Origin: Aliivibrio sifiae
GTDB lineage: Bacteria; Pseudomonadota; Gammaproteobacteria; Enterobacterales; Vibrionaceae
Length of the DNA stretch: 64,000 nucleotides
Reading direction: 5' to 3'
NCBI RefSeq assembly: GCF_002954715.1
Contig: NZ_MSCP01000002.1
Location: forward strand, 1,555,939-1,619,938
In this document: positions 9,449 to 17,643 of the stretch, piece after piece
Numbering within the stretch: position 1 is the first letter of the stretch
Layout of the letters: every line of letters begins with the position of its first letter
Position numbers and translations under genes: made by a program
Notes under the pieces: model-generated
The model's input: the letters and a program-made list of their open reading frames with translations, nothing else
What the model was told of the DNA's origin: nothing
Database searches by the model: none

Positions 9449-10336
9449 ATGCTTAACCCTCTATGGCTCAATACATTTTGTACTTTGGTTGATGTTGGCC
9501 ACTTTACTCAAACGGCAGAACAGTTATACATGACTCAACCGGGAGTCAGTCAGCACATCAAAAAATTAGAAAACGCTTGTGGGTATGATTTATTAAAGCG
9601 TGAGGGAAAAAGTGTTGAGCTGACTGAACAAGGTCGTTTGGTTTATGATTTTGCAAGACAGCAACAGTGTAATACAGCTAATCTAATTGAAACACTAAGT
9701 TTTGATGACCCACATAAAGGTTTGTGTAAACTGTCTTGTTCTGGCGCCTTGGCATTATCGCTTTATCCTGAATGTATCGATTTACAAAAGACATACCCAA
9801 ACTTAACCACCTCTTTAGAAGCCGCCCCTAATCATAAAATATTAGAAGATATACAACGCGGAACCATTGATATTGGTATTGTTACTCATAACCCCACGCC
9901 TAGTTTATTTCGTAGTGAAGAACTAACCGAGGAGCCTCTTTGCTTAGTTCTGCCAAAGGGTGACCAAAACACGACCATCACTCTCGAAGTATTAATGTCC
10001 CGAGGATTAATTAAACACCCAGATGCCGAGCATTATTTGTCGTTATACTTCGATCATTGTAAAGATGGAGCCTTAGAAAAAGGAAATGCGAATGGATTCC
10101 CTATCGCAAGCTACATTAATCAATTAAGCCAAATATTATTGCCTATCGCTCAAGGAATTGGGTTTACTGTATTACCACAAAGTGCCATTGATGCCTTTCC
10201 TGACAAAGACAAATTATATATTCACACACCGACAGAGTTGGTTATGGAGCGCTTATTTTTGGTTCAAAAACGAAACAGAGAATTGCCAAAACGATATCAA
10301 ACACTGATAAAAAAGATCAAAGAAACATTGATCTAG
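9449..10336 (+). CDS. LysR-family transcriptional regulator
   Basis: 295 residues. The N-terminal helix-turn-helix is standard (FTQTAEQLYMTQPGVSQHIK, then LLKREGKSVELTEQG), followed by a substrate-binding-like effector domain from about residue 90. It is divergent from the zinc-ribbon gene. The next operon on the same strand, the ABC importer, starts 570 bases downstream after a terminator and a small opposite-strand gene, so control of that operon is possible but unproven. Ligand unknown. Confidence 0.9.
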   Translation: MLNPLWLNTFCTLVDVGHFTQTAEQLYMTQPGVSQHIKKLENACGYDLLKREGKSVELTEQGRLVYDFARQQQCNTANLIETLSFDDPHKGLCKLSCSGALALSLYPECIDLQKTYPNLTTSLEAAPNHKILEDIQRGTIDIGIVTHNPTPSLFRSEELTEEPLCLVLPKGDQNTTITLEVLMSRGLIKHPDAEHYLSLYFDHCKDGALEKGNANGFPIASYINQLSQILLPIAQGIGFTVLPQSAIDAFPDKDKLYIHTPTELVMERLFLVQKRNRELPKRYQTLIKKIKETLI

Positions 10337-10420
10337 AAATATTTATTTTTAAGTAGGTGTTCAGTGGGAATAAAGAAATTTTAATGTTCAAATTGAATAA
10401 ACATAAAGCGCTAAAACCAA

Positions 10421-10445
10421 AAAACTCCTGACGGTCAGGAGTTTT
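10421..10445. terminator. Bidirectional terminator, LysR / micro-ORF
   Basis: AAAACTCCTG pairs with CAGGAGTTTT around a 5-base loop, followed by a T-run on the plus strand and preceded by an A-rich stretch. It can end both the LysR gene and the opposite-strand micro-ORF. Confidence 0.9.
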
Positions 10446-10451
10446 ATTTTT

Positions 10452-10538
10452 TTACCATTTCTTAGCCGTGTCTTTTGCAGTGTCTTTCCAATATTGAATT
10501 CGCGCACGTTGCAACTGGGCTTTTCTTGTTCTTTTCAT
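10452..10538 (-). CDS. Micro-ORF, 28-residue basic protein
   Basis: A 28-residue frame beginning MKRTRKAQLQRARIQYWKD and ending AKKW. AAGGAAG lies 6-7 bases before the ATG, and a strong terminator follows directly after the stop, so it has the parts of a real transcription and translation unit. The product is strongly basic with two tryptophans and would be a single amphipathic helix, with no signal peptide or membrane segment. I do not recognise a family. It could act on RNA or membranes, or be an mRNA leader product. No neighbour explains it. It lies within the long gap ahead of the ABC importer operon. Confidence 0.5.
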   Translation of the reverse strand: MKRTRKAQLQRARIQYWKDTAKDTAKKW

Positions 10539-10906
10539 AAGATACTTCCTTTAATCACTCGCTCATCTTTGAGCTGCTGTCATAAATCTCAATGACCCAT
10601 TCAATCTATAGTAGTGCGGATCACTTTGCGAGGATCAAGATCACGAATATTTAAACGTACTTCGTATTTTTACTTATGTTTTATGATCTATGCAACATTT
10701 TAATAACTCCCATTACTAAACTCCATCGCATTACTTTTTAACTGATAAAAGAAACAACCATTTGAAATTACTCTAATAAATAAAAAAACTGAAACATTAA
10801 TGACATCAAAATTCACTAAAACTGTCAGAAATCCGCCTCAAAATCGTCACAAACTCTCTCTAGGATGGCAATCAAATTATTGATGTAGTCCAAAGGATAG
10901 AGACAA
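10539..10906. other. Intergenic region before the ABC importer operon
   Basis: 368 bases, AT-rich, between the divergent micro-ORF and the binding-protein gene. It must hold the importer promoter; a likely ribosome-binding site is AAAGGATAGAG just before 10907. I see no TPP-like or other known riboswitch core. Confidence 0.5.
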
Positions 10907-11959
10907 ATGAAAACATTATTAACCGGTGTCACTTTAATTATGGCAACATTATCAACGCAGGTATTAGCCAAAGAAACAGACATACAATCTCTGGTGAATG
11001 CCGCAAAAAAAGAAGGCCAAGTATATAGCGTTGGTATGCCGGGAAGCTGGGCAAACTGGAAAGATACATGGAATGATCTAAGTAGTATCTATGGTTTAAA
11101 ACATCAAGATACTGACATGAGTTCAGCTCAAGAAATCGCAAAATTTGCAGCAGAAAAGAAAAATGCAACGGCGGATATTGGTGACGTAGGCTTTGCATTT
11201 GCACGAGTTGCAGTAAAAAAAGGCGTAACACAACCATACAAACCAACAACCTGGAACTCAATTCCTGATTGGGCAAAAGATAAAGAAGGTCACTGGGCAT
11301 TGGCTTATACAGGCACAATCTCTTTTATATCAAACAACAAATTAGTAAAAAATGCCCCAATATCTTGGAACGACTTATTAGAAGGTTCATACAAAGTAAG
11401 CATCGGTGATGTAGGTGTTGCTGCTCAAGCAAATAATGCGGTACTCGCTGCTGCATTTGCAAACGGTGGAGATGAAACCAACCTAAAACCAGCGATTAAA
11501 TTCTTTGCTGAATTAGCGAAACAAGGACGCCTCTCTTATACCGACCCTGGCCTAGCAAACTTAGAAAAAGGCGAAGTTGAAGTTGCTGTGTTATGGGATT
11601 TTAATGCACTGAATTACCGCGATAAACTCGGTCGTGAACGATTCAGTGTCAATATTCCTCAAGATGGTTCTGTTATTTCAGGTTACACCACAATCATCAA
11701 TAAATTCGCGAAAAACCCAAATTCAGCAAAATTAGCTCGTGAATATATCTTCAGTGATCAAGGACAAATTAACTTAGCTGAAGGCTATGCGCGCCCAATA
11801 CGCAGTGATGTGACATTACCTAAATCAGTTCAAGATAAATTAATTCCGAACGATCAATACACGAATGTTCATCCTGTCGCTGACTTTAAGGCATGGGAAA
11901 AATCAGCAAGGAAACTGCCTCGCCAATGGCAAGAAAACGTATTAATTAACCAACAATAA
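10907..11959 (+). CDS. ABC transporter periplasmic substrate-binding protein
   Basis: 350 residues with a signal peptide ending in VLA (cleavage near residue 22). The remainder is a type II periplasmic binding fold of the family 1 solute-binding group that includes iron(III), thiamine and 2-aminoethylphosphonate binders; the segment VGMPGSWANWKDTW and the later YTGTISFISNNKL are typical. It opens a six-gene operon with tight spacing, ahead of two permeases, an ATPase and two phosphatase-type enzymes. The partner enzymes argue for a phosphorylated organic substrate rather than iron; this is inference from context. Confidence 0.85.
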   Translation: MKTLLTGVTLIMATLSTQVLAKETDIQSLVNAAKKEGQVYSVGMPGSWANWKDTWNDLSSIYGLKHQDTDMSSAQEIAKFAAEKKNATADIGDVGFAFARVAVKKGVTQPYKPTTWNSIPDWAKDKEGHWALAYTGTISFISNNKLVKNAPISWNDLLEGSYKVSIGDVGVAAQANNAVLAAAFANGGDETNLKPAIKFFAELAKQGRLSYTDPGLANLEKGEVEVAVLWDFNALNYRDKLGRERFSVNIPQDGSVISGYTTIINKFAKNPNSAKLAREYIFSDQGQINLAEGYARPIRSDVTLPKSVQDKLIPNDQYTNVHPVADFKAWEKSARKLPRQWQENVLINQQ

Positions 11960-11968
11960 GAGAACACT

Positions 11969-12787
11969 ATGAGCAATAAGACAATTCTTGTTGTGCTCGA
12001 TGGTCTTAATTACCAAGTAGCCCGTGATTGCATGGGCTACTTAACTGGGTTAATTGAGCACCAAAGAGCAACACTATACAAAATTCAATCAGAGCTACCC
12101 TCGATGTCACGTCCATTATACGAATGCTTACTGACAGGCGTCTCCCCAGTAAACAGTGGCATAGTGAATAACAATATTGTGCGCTTATCTAATCAAGAAT
12201 CAGTTTTCAGCTTAGCGACCAAACAAGGTAAAACAACGGCTGCCGCGGCATATCATTGGGTCAGTGAACTCTACAATATAGCTCCTTATCATGCTGTGCG
12301 TGATCGCTTTACTCATGATAAGGAACTCAATATTCAGCACGCTTGTTTCTACCATTGGGATCACTACCCAGATGAAGCGCTCTTTTTAGATGCAGAGTAC
12401 CTTCGTCAAACACATCAGCCTGATTTTCTATTGATCCATCCGATGAACATCGATGATATCGGACATAAATTTGGTTTAGATTCTCGTCAATACAGAAACA
12501 GCGCACGTACCGTTGATATTATTTTATCCAACTATATTGATACTTGGGTTAACGATGGCTATCAAATTCTTATCACCAGTGATCATGGCATGAACAATGA
12601 TCTATCACATGGTGGGATTTTACCAGAAGAACGCGAAGTACCACTCTTTGTTATCGGCAATAGCTTCAGTCATCAAGACCCTACGCTGAAAGATATGAAG
12701 ATTAAGCAAACAGATATTTGTGGTGCAGTGTGTCAATTATTAGCACTCGAGCACAATAAACCATACCCTCAGGAATTATTAGCATGA
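11969..12787 (+). CDS. Alkaline phosphatase superfamily phosphodiesterase/hydrolase
   Basis: 272 residues, no signal peptide, so cytoplasmic. It belongs to the type I phosphodiesterase/nucleotide pyrophosphatase branch of the alkaline phosphatase superfamily, which also contains phosphonoacetate hydrolase. Visible two-metal ligands: Asp11 (VVLDGLN), Asp162/163 and His166 (NIDDIGH), Asp205-His206 (TSDHGMN) and His214 (LSHGG). The nucleophile is probably a serine in PSMSRP (45-47). It starts 10 bases after the binding-protein gene and overlaps the first permease gene by ATGA. It likely cleaves the imported compound or a derivative. Confidence 0.85.
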   Translation: MSNKTILVVLDGLNYQVARDCMGYLTGLIEHQRATLYKIQSELPSMSRPLYECLLTGVSPVNSGIVNNNIVRLSNQESVFSLATKQGKTTAAAAYHWVSELYNIAPYHAVRDRFTHDKELNIQHACFYHWDHYPDEALFLDAEYLRQTHQPDFLLIHPMNIDDIGHKFGLDSRQYRNSARTVDIILSNYIDTWVNDGYQILITSDHGMNNDLSHGGILPEEREVPLFVIGNSFSHQDPTLKDMKIKQTDICGAVCQLLALEHNKPYPQELLA

Positions 12788-13674
12788 TGAGTAGTTCAGT
12801 TGTCACTCAATCTAAACGAACATCAATTAGCTCGCCCAAAAACAGGCTAAAAAAACTCAAACCAGCAATTTGGTTAGCTCCTCTCGCCTTGTTTTTCTAT
12901 TTATTTCAACTTGCTCCTATGCTGTGGGTGTTCATTAATAGTTTTATTTATGAAAATGCATTCTCGTTAGAAAACTATCATGAAATACTAAATTCAAGCT
13001 TTATGCTGCAAGGTTTTAGTAACAGCTTATGGTTAGCAACATGGTCTAGTTTTATTGGTCTTTCTATTGCAGCCTTATTAGTTTCATCGCTTCGAAGAAT
13101 AGATAGCAAGATCCGAGATGGCATTATCGCATTTACAAATATGAGTAGCAATTTCTCTGGGGTTCCATTGGCCTTTGCTTTTATCATCATCCTTGGTGTA
13201 AATGGGGCTTTTACTTTATTGCTAAAACAATACGGATTAATTGATGACTTTAATCTTTATGGAAAGTGGGGATTACTCACTTTGTATATTTATTTTCAAA
13301 TTCCGTTAGCCGTGTTACTACTCTACCCTGCTTTTGATGCATTGAATGACGATTGGCAAGCCGCTTCAGCTCTACTTGGGGCCAAAACATGGCAGTACTG
13401 GTTCAAAATAGCATTGCCCATATTATCTCCGGCCTTATTGGGTACATTTATCATTCTCATTGCCAACGCGATTGGTGCTTACGCTAGCGTATACGCCTTA
13501 ACTAATGGTAACTACAACGTTATTACCGTTCGTATTGCTAGTCTTGTCTCTGGAGACTTATTCCTAGAGCCAAATCTAGCCGCCGCAATTTCTGTTATTT
13601 TGATGCTGATTTTAGCCTTTATTACCATCATTAATCAGTGGCTTATCGCTAGGAGTTATCATGCAAAACGTTAA
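12784..13674 (+). CDS. ABC transporter permease 1
   Basis: 296 residues with about six membrane helices and the EAA motif region ASALLGAKTWQYWFKIALP, where the ATPase docks. The binding-protein-dependent inner membrane component family fits (PotB/ThiP/UgpA-like). The N-terminus is a 30-residue basic tail before the first helix. The start overlaps the stop of the previous gene (ATGA) and the end overlaps the second permease by 14 bases, showing translational coupling. With permease 2 it forms a heterodimeric channel. Confidence 0.9.
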   Translation: MMSSSVVTQSKRTSISSPKNRLKKLKPAIWLAPLALFFYLFQLAPMLWVFINSFIYENAFSLENYHEILNSSFMLQGFSNSLWLATWSSFIGLSIAALLVSSLRRIDSKIRDGIIAFTNMSSNFSGVPLAFAFIIILGVNGAFTLLLKQYGLIDDFNLYGKWGLLTLYIYFQIPLAVLLLYPAFDALNDDWQAASALLGAKTWQYWFKIALPILSPALLGTFIILIANAIGAYASVYALTNGNYNVITVRIASLVSGDLFLEPNLAAAISVILMLILAFITIINQWLIARSYHAKR

Positions 13675-14446
13675 TCCTATATTCCATAAATCAATCGTTT
13701 ACTCTATTGTTGGGATCATGATAATCCCTATTATCGCCACTTTAGTTTACTCTCTTTCTTCACGTTGGGGCGCTACCATATTACCTGATGGTTTTACCTT
13801 CTCGTGGTACGGTCAACTACTAACAGATCAACGCTTTATTGCAGCCTTTGGACGTTCACTCTTCATTGGTATTTCAGCGTTAGCGCTAAGTGTTGTTCTT
13901 ATTATTCCCGCTATCTTTGTGGTTTTTTATTACTTCCCCAAGCTAGATAAGGTAATGAATATACTTATCTTATTACCCTTTGCTGTTCCGCCTGTCGTCT
14001 CTTCCGTTGGCTTATTGCAGCTCTATGCCGACAGTGCTATTCCATTAGTTGGTACTCCTTGGATACTGATTGGGACCTACTTTACGATTGCACTTCCTTT
14101 TATGTATCGTGCCGTAGCAAACAGCTTTGAAGCCATTAATCTAAATGATCTTATGGATGCAGCCCACTTACTTGGTGCGAGTACGACAAAAGCGTTTCTC
14201 TTGATCATTCTTCCGAATTTAAAGAAAGGATTAATGGCATCGATCTTCTTATCCTTCTCCTTTTTACTCGGGGAGTTCGTGTTCGCCAATATATTAGTTG
14301 GTACTCGTTACGAAACCTTGCAAATTTATCTTTATAACATGCGTCAAACTAGTGGGCACTTTACGTCTGCTTTAGTGATGACCTATTTCTTATTTATCTT
14401 TTTACTGACTTGGTTAGCAAGTCGTTTTAGCCGAGGCATTAAATAA
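13661..14446 (+). CDS. ABC transporter permease 2
   Basis: 261 residues, six membrane helices, with the EAA-type loop LMDAAHLLGASTTKAFLLIILP. Similar to PotC/UgpE-class permeases and the natural partner of permease 1, whose 3' end it overlaps by 14 bases. The stop overlaps the ATPase start by one base (TAATG). The AAAACGTT stretch before the start gives no strong ribosome-binding site, consistent with coupled translation. Confidence 0.9.
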   Translation: MQNVNPIFHKSIVYSIVGIMIIPIIATLVYSLSSRWGATILPDGFTFSWYGQLLTDQRFIAAFGRSLFIGISALALSVVLIIPAIFVVFYYFPKLDKVMNILILLPFAVPPVVSSVGLLQLYADSAIPLVGTPWILIGTYFTIALPFMYRAVANSFEAINLNDLMDAAHLLGASTTKAFLLIILPNLKKGLMASIFLSFSFLLGEFVFANILVGTRYETLQIYLYNMRQTSGHFTSALVMTYFLFIFLLTWLASRFSRGIK

Positions 14447-15465
14447 TGAGCTATGTAAGCGTAAGTCAATTAACGAAATCATTTGGTGATAACACTGTCT
14501 TTGAAAACATAAATTTCAATATAGAAAAAGGTGAATTCATAACACTGTTAGGTCCAAGTGGTTGTGGAAAATCAACTCTACTTCGCAGTTTAACAGGATT
14601 AGATCCCCTCAATAACGGCGAAATCTGGGTTAACGGTGAAAATATTACAAACCAAACACCACAACAACGTGGCATTGGAATGGTATTTCAATCTTATGCA
14701 TTATTTCCAAATATGACGGTAACAGAAAACATCGCTTTTGGACTAAAAATGAAAAAAATTGATGCAAAAACCGTTGAAAAGGAAGTAAATAAAGTCATTG
14801 AGTTAGTAGATTTAAACGGTAAAGAAAATCGCTACCCACATCAATTATCAGGCGGACAGCGTCAACGAGTGGCATTGGCTCGTGCATTAGTCGTCAAACC
14901 AAGAATATTGTTATTAGATGAGCCTTTATCCGCACTAGATGCCAAGATCAGAAAACGCCTTCGTCAACAGATTCGAGACATTCAAAAAGAACTGAATTTA
15001 ACCACGATTTTTGTCACTCACGATCAAGAAGAAGCCATGATCATGTCGGATCGCATCTTTTTAATGAACCAAGGTGAGATAGTGCAGCAAGGATCACCCG
15101 AAGAGATCTACACACAACCAGGTAATGAGTTTGTTGCTGGATTCATGGGACATTACAACTTAGTTGACGCACCAAAGGCCAAGCAATTATTTAATATTGA
15201 AACCGAGTGGAAAGTCGCTATTCGACCAGAATCTATTTATGTAAAGGAAGAAGGACGCCATTATGCAGATCATATATCAACACCAAAACAAGGTATTATT
15301 AAAAACCACCAATTACTTGGAAATGTAATACGATACCAAGTAGAAGTAAATGATTGCAGTTTGACTGTTGATTTACTCAATCGCTCATCAGAAAGACTAT
15401 TAGCCGCAGGAAGTACACTAGACTTACTCTTCAACCTTAATGAAATTCAACCAGTGAGAGCTTAG
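14446..15465 (+). CDS. ABC transporter ATP-binding protein
   Basis: 339 residues. Walker A GPSGCGKST (36-44), Q-loop in GMVFQSYALFP, signature LSGGQRQRVALARAL, Walker B ILLLDEPLSALD and switch histidine in FVTHDQEEA are all intact. A C-terminal TOBE-like region follows from about residue 240, as in the MalK/PotA/FbpC group. It energises the two permeases encoded directly upstream. The start codon overlaps the preceding stop. All catalytic motifs are intact, so the importer should be functional. Confidence 0.95.
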   Translation: MSYVSVSQLTKSFGDNTVFENINFNIEKGEFITLLGPSGCGKSTLLRSLTGLDPLNNGEIWVNGENITNQTPQQRGIGMVFQSYALFPNMTVTENIAFGLKMKKIDAKTVEKEVNKVIELVDLNGKENRYPHQLSGGQRQRVALARALVVKPRILLLDEPLSALDAKIRKRLRQQIRDIQKELNLTTIFVTHDQEEAMIMSDRIFLMNQGEIVQQGSPEEIYTQPGNEFVAGFMGHYNLVDAPKAKQLFNIETEWKVAIRPESIYVKEEGRHYADHISTPKQGIIKNHQLLGNVIRYQVEVNDCSLTVDLLNRSSERLLAAGSTLDLLFNLNEIQPVRA

Positions 15466-15466
15466 T

Positions 15467-16129
15467 ATGACGCAACCATTATACGTTTTTGATATGGACG
15501 AAACCTTGATTAACGGCGATTGTGCCATGATTTGGAATGAATTTTTAGTTGATAAAGGGATTGTGACTGATCCCGACTTTTTAGACGAAGACAAGCGCTT
15601 AATGGCTCTATACTCTCGTGGTTTGATGGATATGGAAGATTATTTGTCCTTTTCAATGCAGCCATTGAAAACAATACCAAGAGAAAAAATAGCGCAACTT
15701 ACTCATGAATGTGTCGAGAAACGGATTTTACCTCTATTATTTCCAGAGGCTAAAACGCTTATTACTCAACTAAAACGCGATAATATCGACATGATAATTA
15801 TCTCTGCATCTGTCGCTTTCTTAGTTAAATCTGTCGCAGACCGTCTTGGTATAGAGCATGCTATTGGAATTGATTTAAAAGAAAAGGGGGAACTCTATAC
15901 ACGTCATATATTAGGTGTTGCGAGTTACAGAGAAGGAAAAGTAGAACGCCTATCAGAATGGTTAAATGGAGGAGATAAAACCTATTCTGAAATACATTTT
16001 TATACTGATTCTATCAATGATTTACCATTATGTTTGTACGCGAGCCATACGTACTTAGTAAATCCTTGCGAACAGTTGGCCGCTTATTCAGATAAAAAGA
16101 ATTGGCCTACATTGCTTTGGGGAGAGTGA
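15467..16129 (+). CDS. HAD-superfamily phosphatase, SerB-like (HAD-IB)
   Basis: 220 residues. The HAD nucleophile motif is FDMDETLI (Asp9, Asp11). Motif II is the serine in IISASV, and motif IV is the TDSINDLPL acidic pair. The helical cap between motifs I and II, about residues 20-75, matches the phosphoserine phosphatase-like subclass IB, which hydrolyses small phosphomonoesters such as phosphoserine or phosphocholine. It follows the ATPase gene by one base and is the last gene of the importer operon, so its substrate is probably the imported phosphoester or a product of the alkaline phosphatase-like enzyme. Confidence 0.85.
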   Translation: MTQPLYVFDMDETLINGDCAMIWNEFLVDKGIVTDPDFLDEDKRLMALYSRGLMDMEDYLSFSMQPLKTIPREKIAQLTHECVEKRILPLLFPEAKTLITQLKRDNIDMIIISASVAFLVKSVADRLGIEHAIGIDLKEKGELYTRHILGVASYREGKVERLSEWLNGGDKTYSEIHFYTDSINDLPLCLYASHTYLVNPCEQLAAYSDKKNWPTLLWGE

Positions 16130-16167
16130 ATAACACAAATGCTGTGATTATAAAGAATAATAATTGA

Positions 16168-16377
16168 TTAATAAGCAATCGAAAAATTGCCAATAGCTTG
16201 GTTATTGCTGTTGGTAATGTTTCCTTCACCAGTCTCTTCACAGTATGAAAAACCGATATCAAACGAGTCTAAATTACCCTTCATCAGAACATTTCTTAGT
16301 AGAACATCGCTGTTTAGTTGGTGAATTAATGCATTCCATGACACGTTGTTTTTGAAAATAGTAAAATTTACTTTCAT
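16168..16377 (-). CDS. Hypothetical 69-residue protein
   Basis: A 69-residue frame with AAGGT seven bases before its ATG. It starts MKVNFTIFKNNVSWNALIH and contains FDIGFSYCEETGEGNI. No signal peptide, membrane segment or known motif is visible; the alternation of polar and hydrophobic residues suggests a small alpha/beta fold. It stands alone between the importer operon and the cold-shock gene. I do not recognise a family. The good ribosome-binding site and lack of overlap with another gene support it as real. Confidence 0.55.
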   Translation of the reverse strand: MKVNFTIFKNNVSWNALIHQLNSDVLLRNVLMKGNLDSFDIGFSYCEETGEGNITNSNNQAIGNFSIAY

Positions 16378-16625
16378 TGAGTACCTTTGATTTTATAAAT
16401 AAGAAAAATAGTTAATTTTTGGCTCATAAATTTAAAAGAAAATGAGGCTAAAAATTATTTAATACAGAGTAGTAGATTAATATTACAGAAAAATGATTGG
16501 TTAAAACTAAGATAGTGGGATAACTAAGAGATTTTAGGACAAGTACAAAAACAGGAGCAGATGTTTGAAATGTTTTATATCTTACAGAGTAGAACTAAAT
16601 CGAGTATTAAGAACATTTAAAAGCA

Positions 16626-16653
16626 GCGCAAATGGTACGAATACCATCTGCGC
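16626..16653 (-). terminator. Terminator of the cold-shock gene
   Basis: On the minus strand GCGCAGATGGTA pairs with TACCATTTGCGC (one mismatch), then TGCTTTTAAA. It lies 13 bases beyond the stop of the cold-shock gene. Confidence 0.75.
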
Positions 16654-16666
16654 AACTTATTTGAAA

Positions 16667-16876
16667 TTAAGCAGCTACAACGTTAGCAGCTTGAGGGCCT
16701 TTTTGGCCTTGCTCAACTTCAAAAGAAACTTTTTGGCCTTCAGCAAGAGTTTTGAAACCCTCTGAAGCGATAGCACGGAAATGTACGAATACGTCAGCGC
16801 CGCCGTTATCTTGAGTGATAAAACCGAAACCTTTCTCTTCGTTAAACCATTTAACGATACCAGTTGTTTTAGACAT
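16667..16876 (-). CDS. Cold-shock protein, CspA family
   Basis: A 69-residue single cold-shock domain. RNP1 KGFGFI and RNP2 VFVHF are intact, and the start [18 protein letters not shown] is the family hallmark. These proteins bind single-stranded RNA and DNA and melt mRNA structure. AAGGGA sits 8 bases ahead of the ATG. A promoter about 175 bases upstream gives the long leader expected of a cold-regulated csp mRNA. The member cannot be named more exactly from sequence alone. Confidence 0.95.
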
Positions 16877-17085
16877 GTAATGTCCCTTATATATTTAAAT
16901 TCATAAAAAATCGCATAATGCGATGTGCTTAGAGCTTGAATTATTAAATGTGACGACAAAGCTAAGGGAAACACTGAGAATAACGACATTACGAAGAAAT
17001 ACTAAGGCTTACTTTACTTGATGTTCATTAACAACTCTGAGCAACAGAGCGAGGTGAATAATACCTTAGTGCCAAACATTGTAAA
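16877..17085 (-). promoter_or_regulatory. Promoter and long 5' leader of the cold-shock gene
   Basis: On the minus strand, TTTACA (17080-17085) and TATTAT (17058-17063) are 16 bases apart and make a good sigma-70 promoter. Transcription would start near 17050, leaving a leader of about 170 bases. Long structured leaders are known to regulate csp mRNA stability and translation by temperature; the structure here was not computed. Confidence 0.65.
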
Positions 17086-17369
17086 GTTTTTTCTTCAACT
17101 TATTTTCGATTTTGAGGGGTTCTGCTGCATATATCAATACGTTAGTGCCGATCCTCTTTTAGGGTGATTTCTATTGCATGAGATGGTCACAATCAATATT
17201 AAAGCCATATAAAACAATAAATTAAAACAAAAACCAATAAAGTAGTATTTTTTGTCGAACAAAATCGTAATCTAACATTACTGAGAAAAGCGATTAATTT
17301 CTGTTCCTCTTTAGCTATGATGACTCTGTTAATAAGCCATTATTTCTCTTTTTATCGGAGCATTTACGC

Positions 17370-17585
17370 ATGAAAAAAATTGTCCCATTTATTTTACTCG
17401 CCTTTTTCAGCCTGCGTTTATTTGCTTCTGTTGGCCCTCACATTCAACAATTAGAACATGATGGATTTACCATTCTACGTTCAGCATTAATTGTTGGTGT
17501 CGTTTGTTTTGCTATTTCATTAATCATTAAAAAGTTTAAGAAACCATCATCAATTACAACAAAAACAGACGACATCTCAGAATAA
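17370..17585 (+). CDS. Small membrane protein, 71 residues
   Basis: 71 residues: a signal-like hydrophobic N-terminus (MKKIVPFILLAFFSLRLFAS), a short periplasmic stretch, one membrane helix (LIVGVVCFAISLII), then a lysine-rich cytoplasmic tail. TCGGAG precedes the ATG at a good distance and a terminator follows. I do not recognise a family. The predicted topology is an inner-membrane protein with its C-terminus in the cytoplasm. It is convergent with the MscS channel gene; no functional link can be claimed. Confidence 0.6.
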   Translation: MKKIVPFILLAFFSLRLFASVGPHIQQLEHDGFTILRSALIVGVVCFAISLIIKKFKKPSSITTKTDDISE

Positions 17586-17596
17586 TAAATAAAAAA

Positions 17597-17624
17597 AAGA
17601 GCGACCAAATAGGCCGCTCTTCTT
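17597..17624. terminator. Bidirectional terminator, small membrane protein / mscS-type gene
   Basis: AAGAGCG-A-CC pairs with GG-C-CGCTCTT with one mismatch. An eight-A tract on the left becomes a T-run for minus-strand transcripts. Confidence 0.8.
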
Positions 17625-17643
17625 ATCTATATACTACTAATAA

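Noticed and set aside
10938..11318. 126-codon minus-strand frame within the binding-protein gene
   Set aside because: It is antisense to a gene with signal peptide and family motifs; leucine-rich shadow without ribosome-binding site.
16675..16989. 104-codon minus-strand frame overlapping the cold-shock gene
   Set aside because: Different frame of the cold-shock gene and its leader; the true product is the 69-residue RNP1/RNP2 protein.
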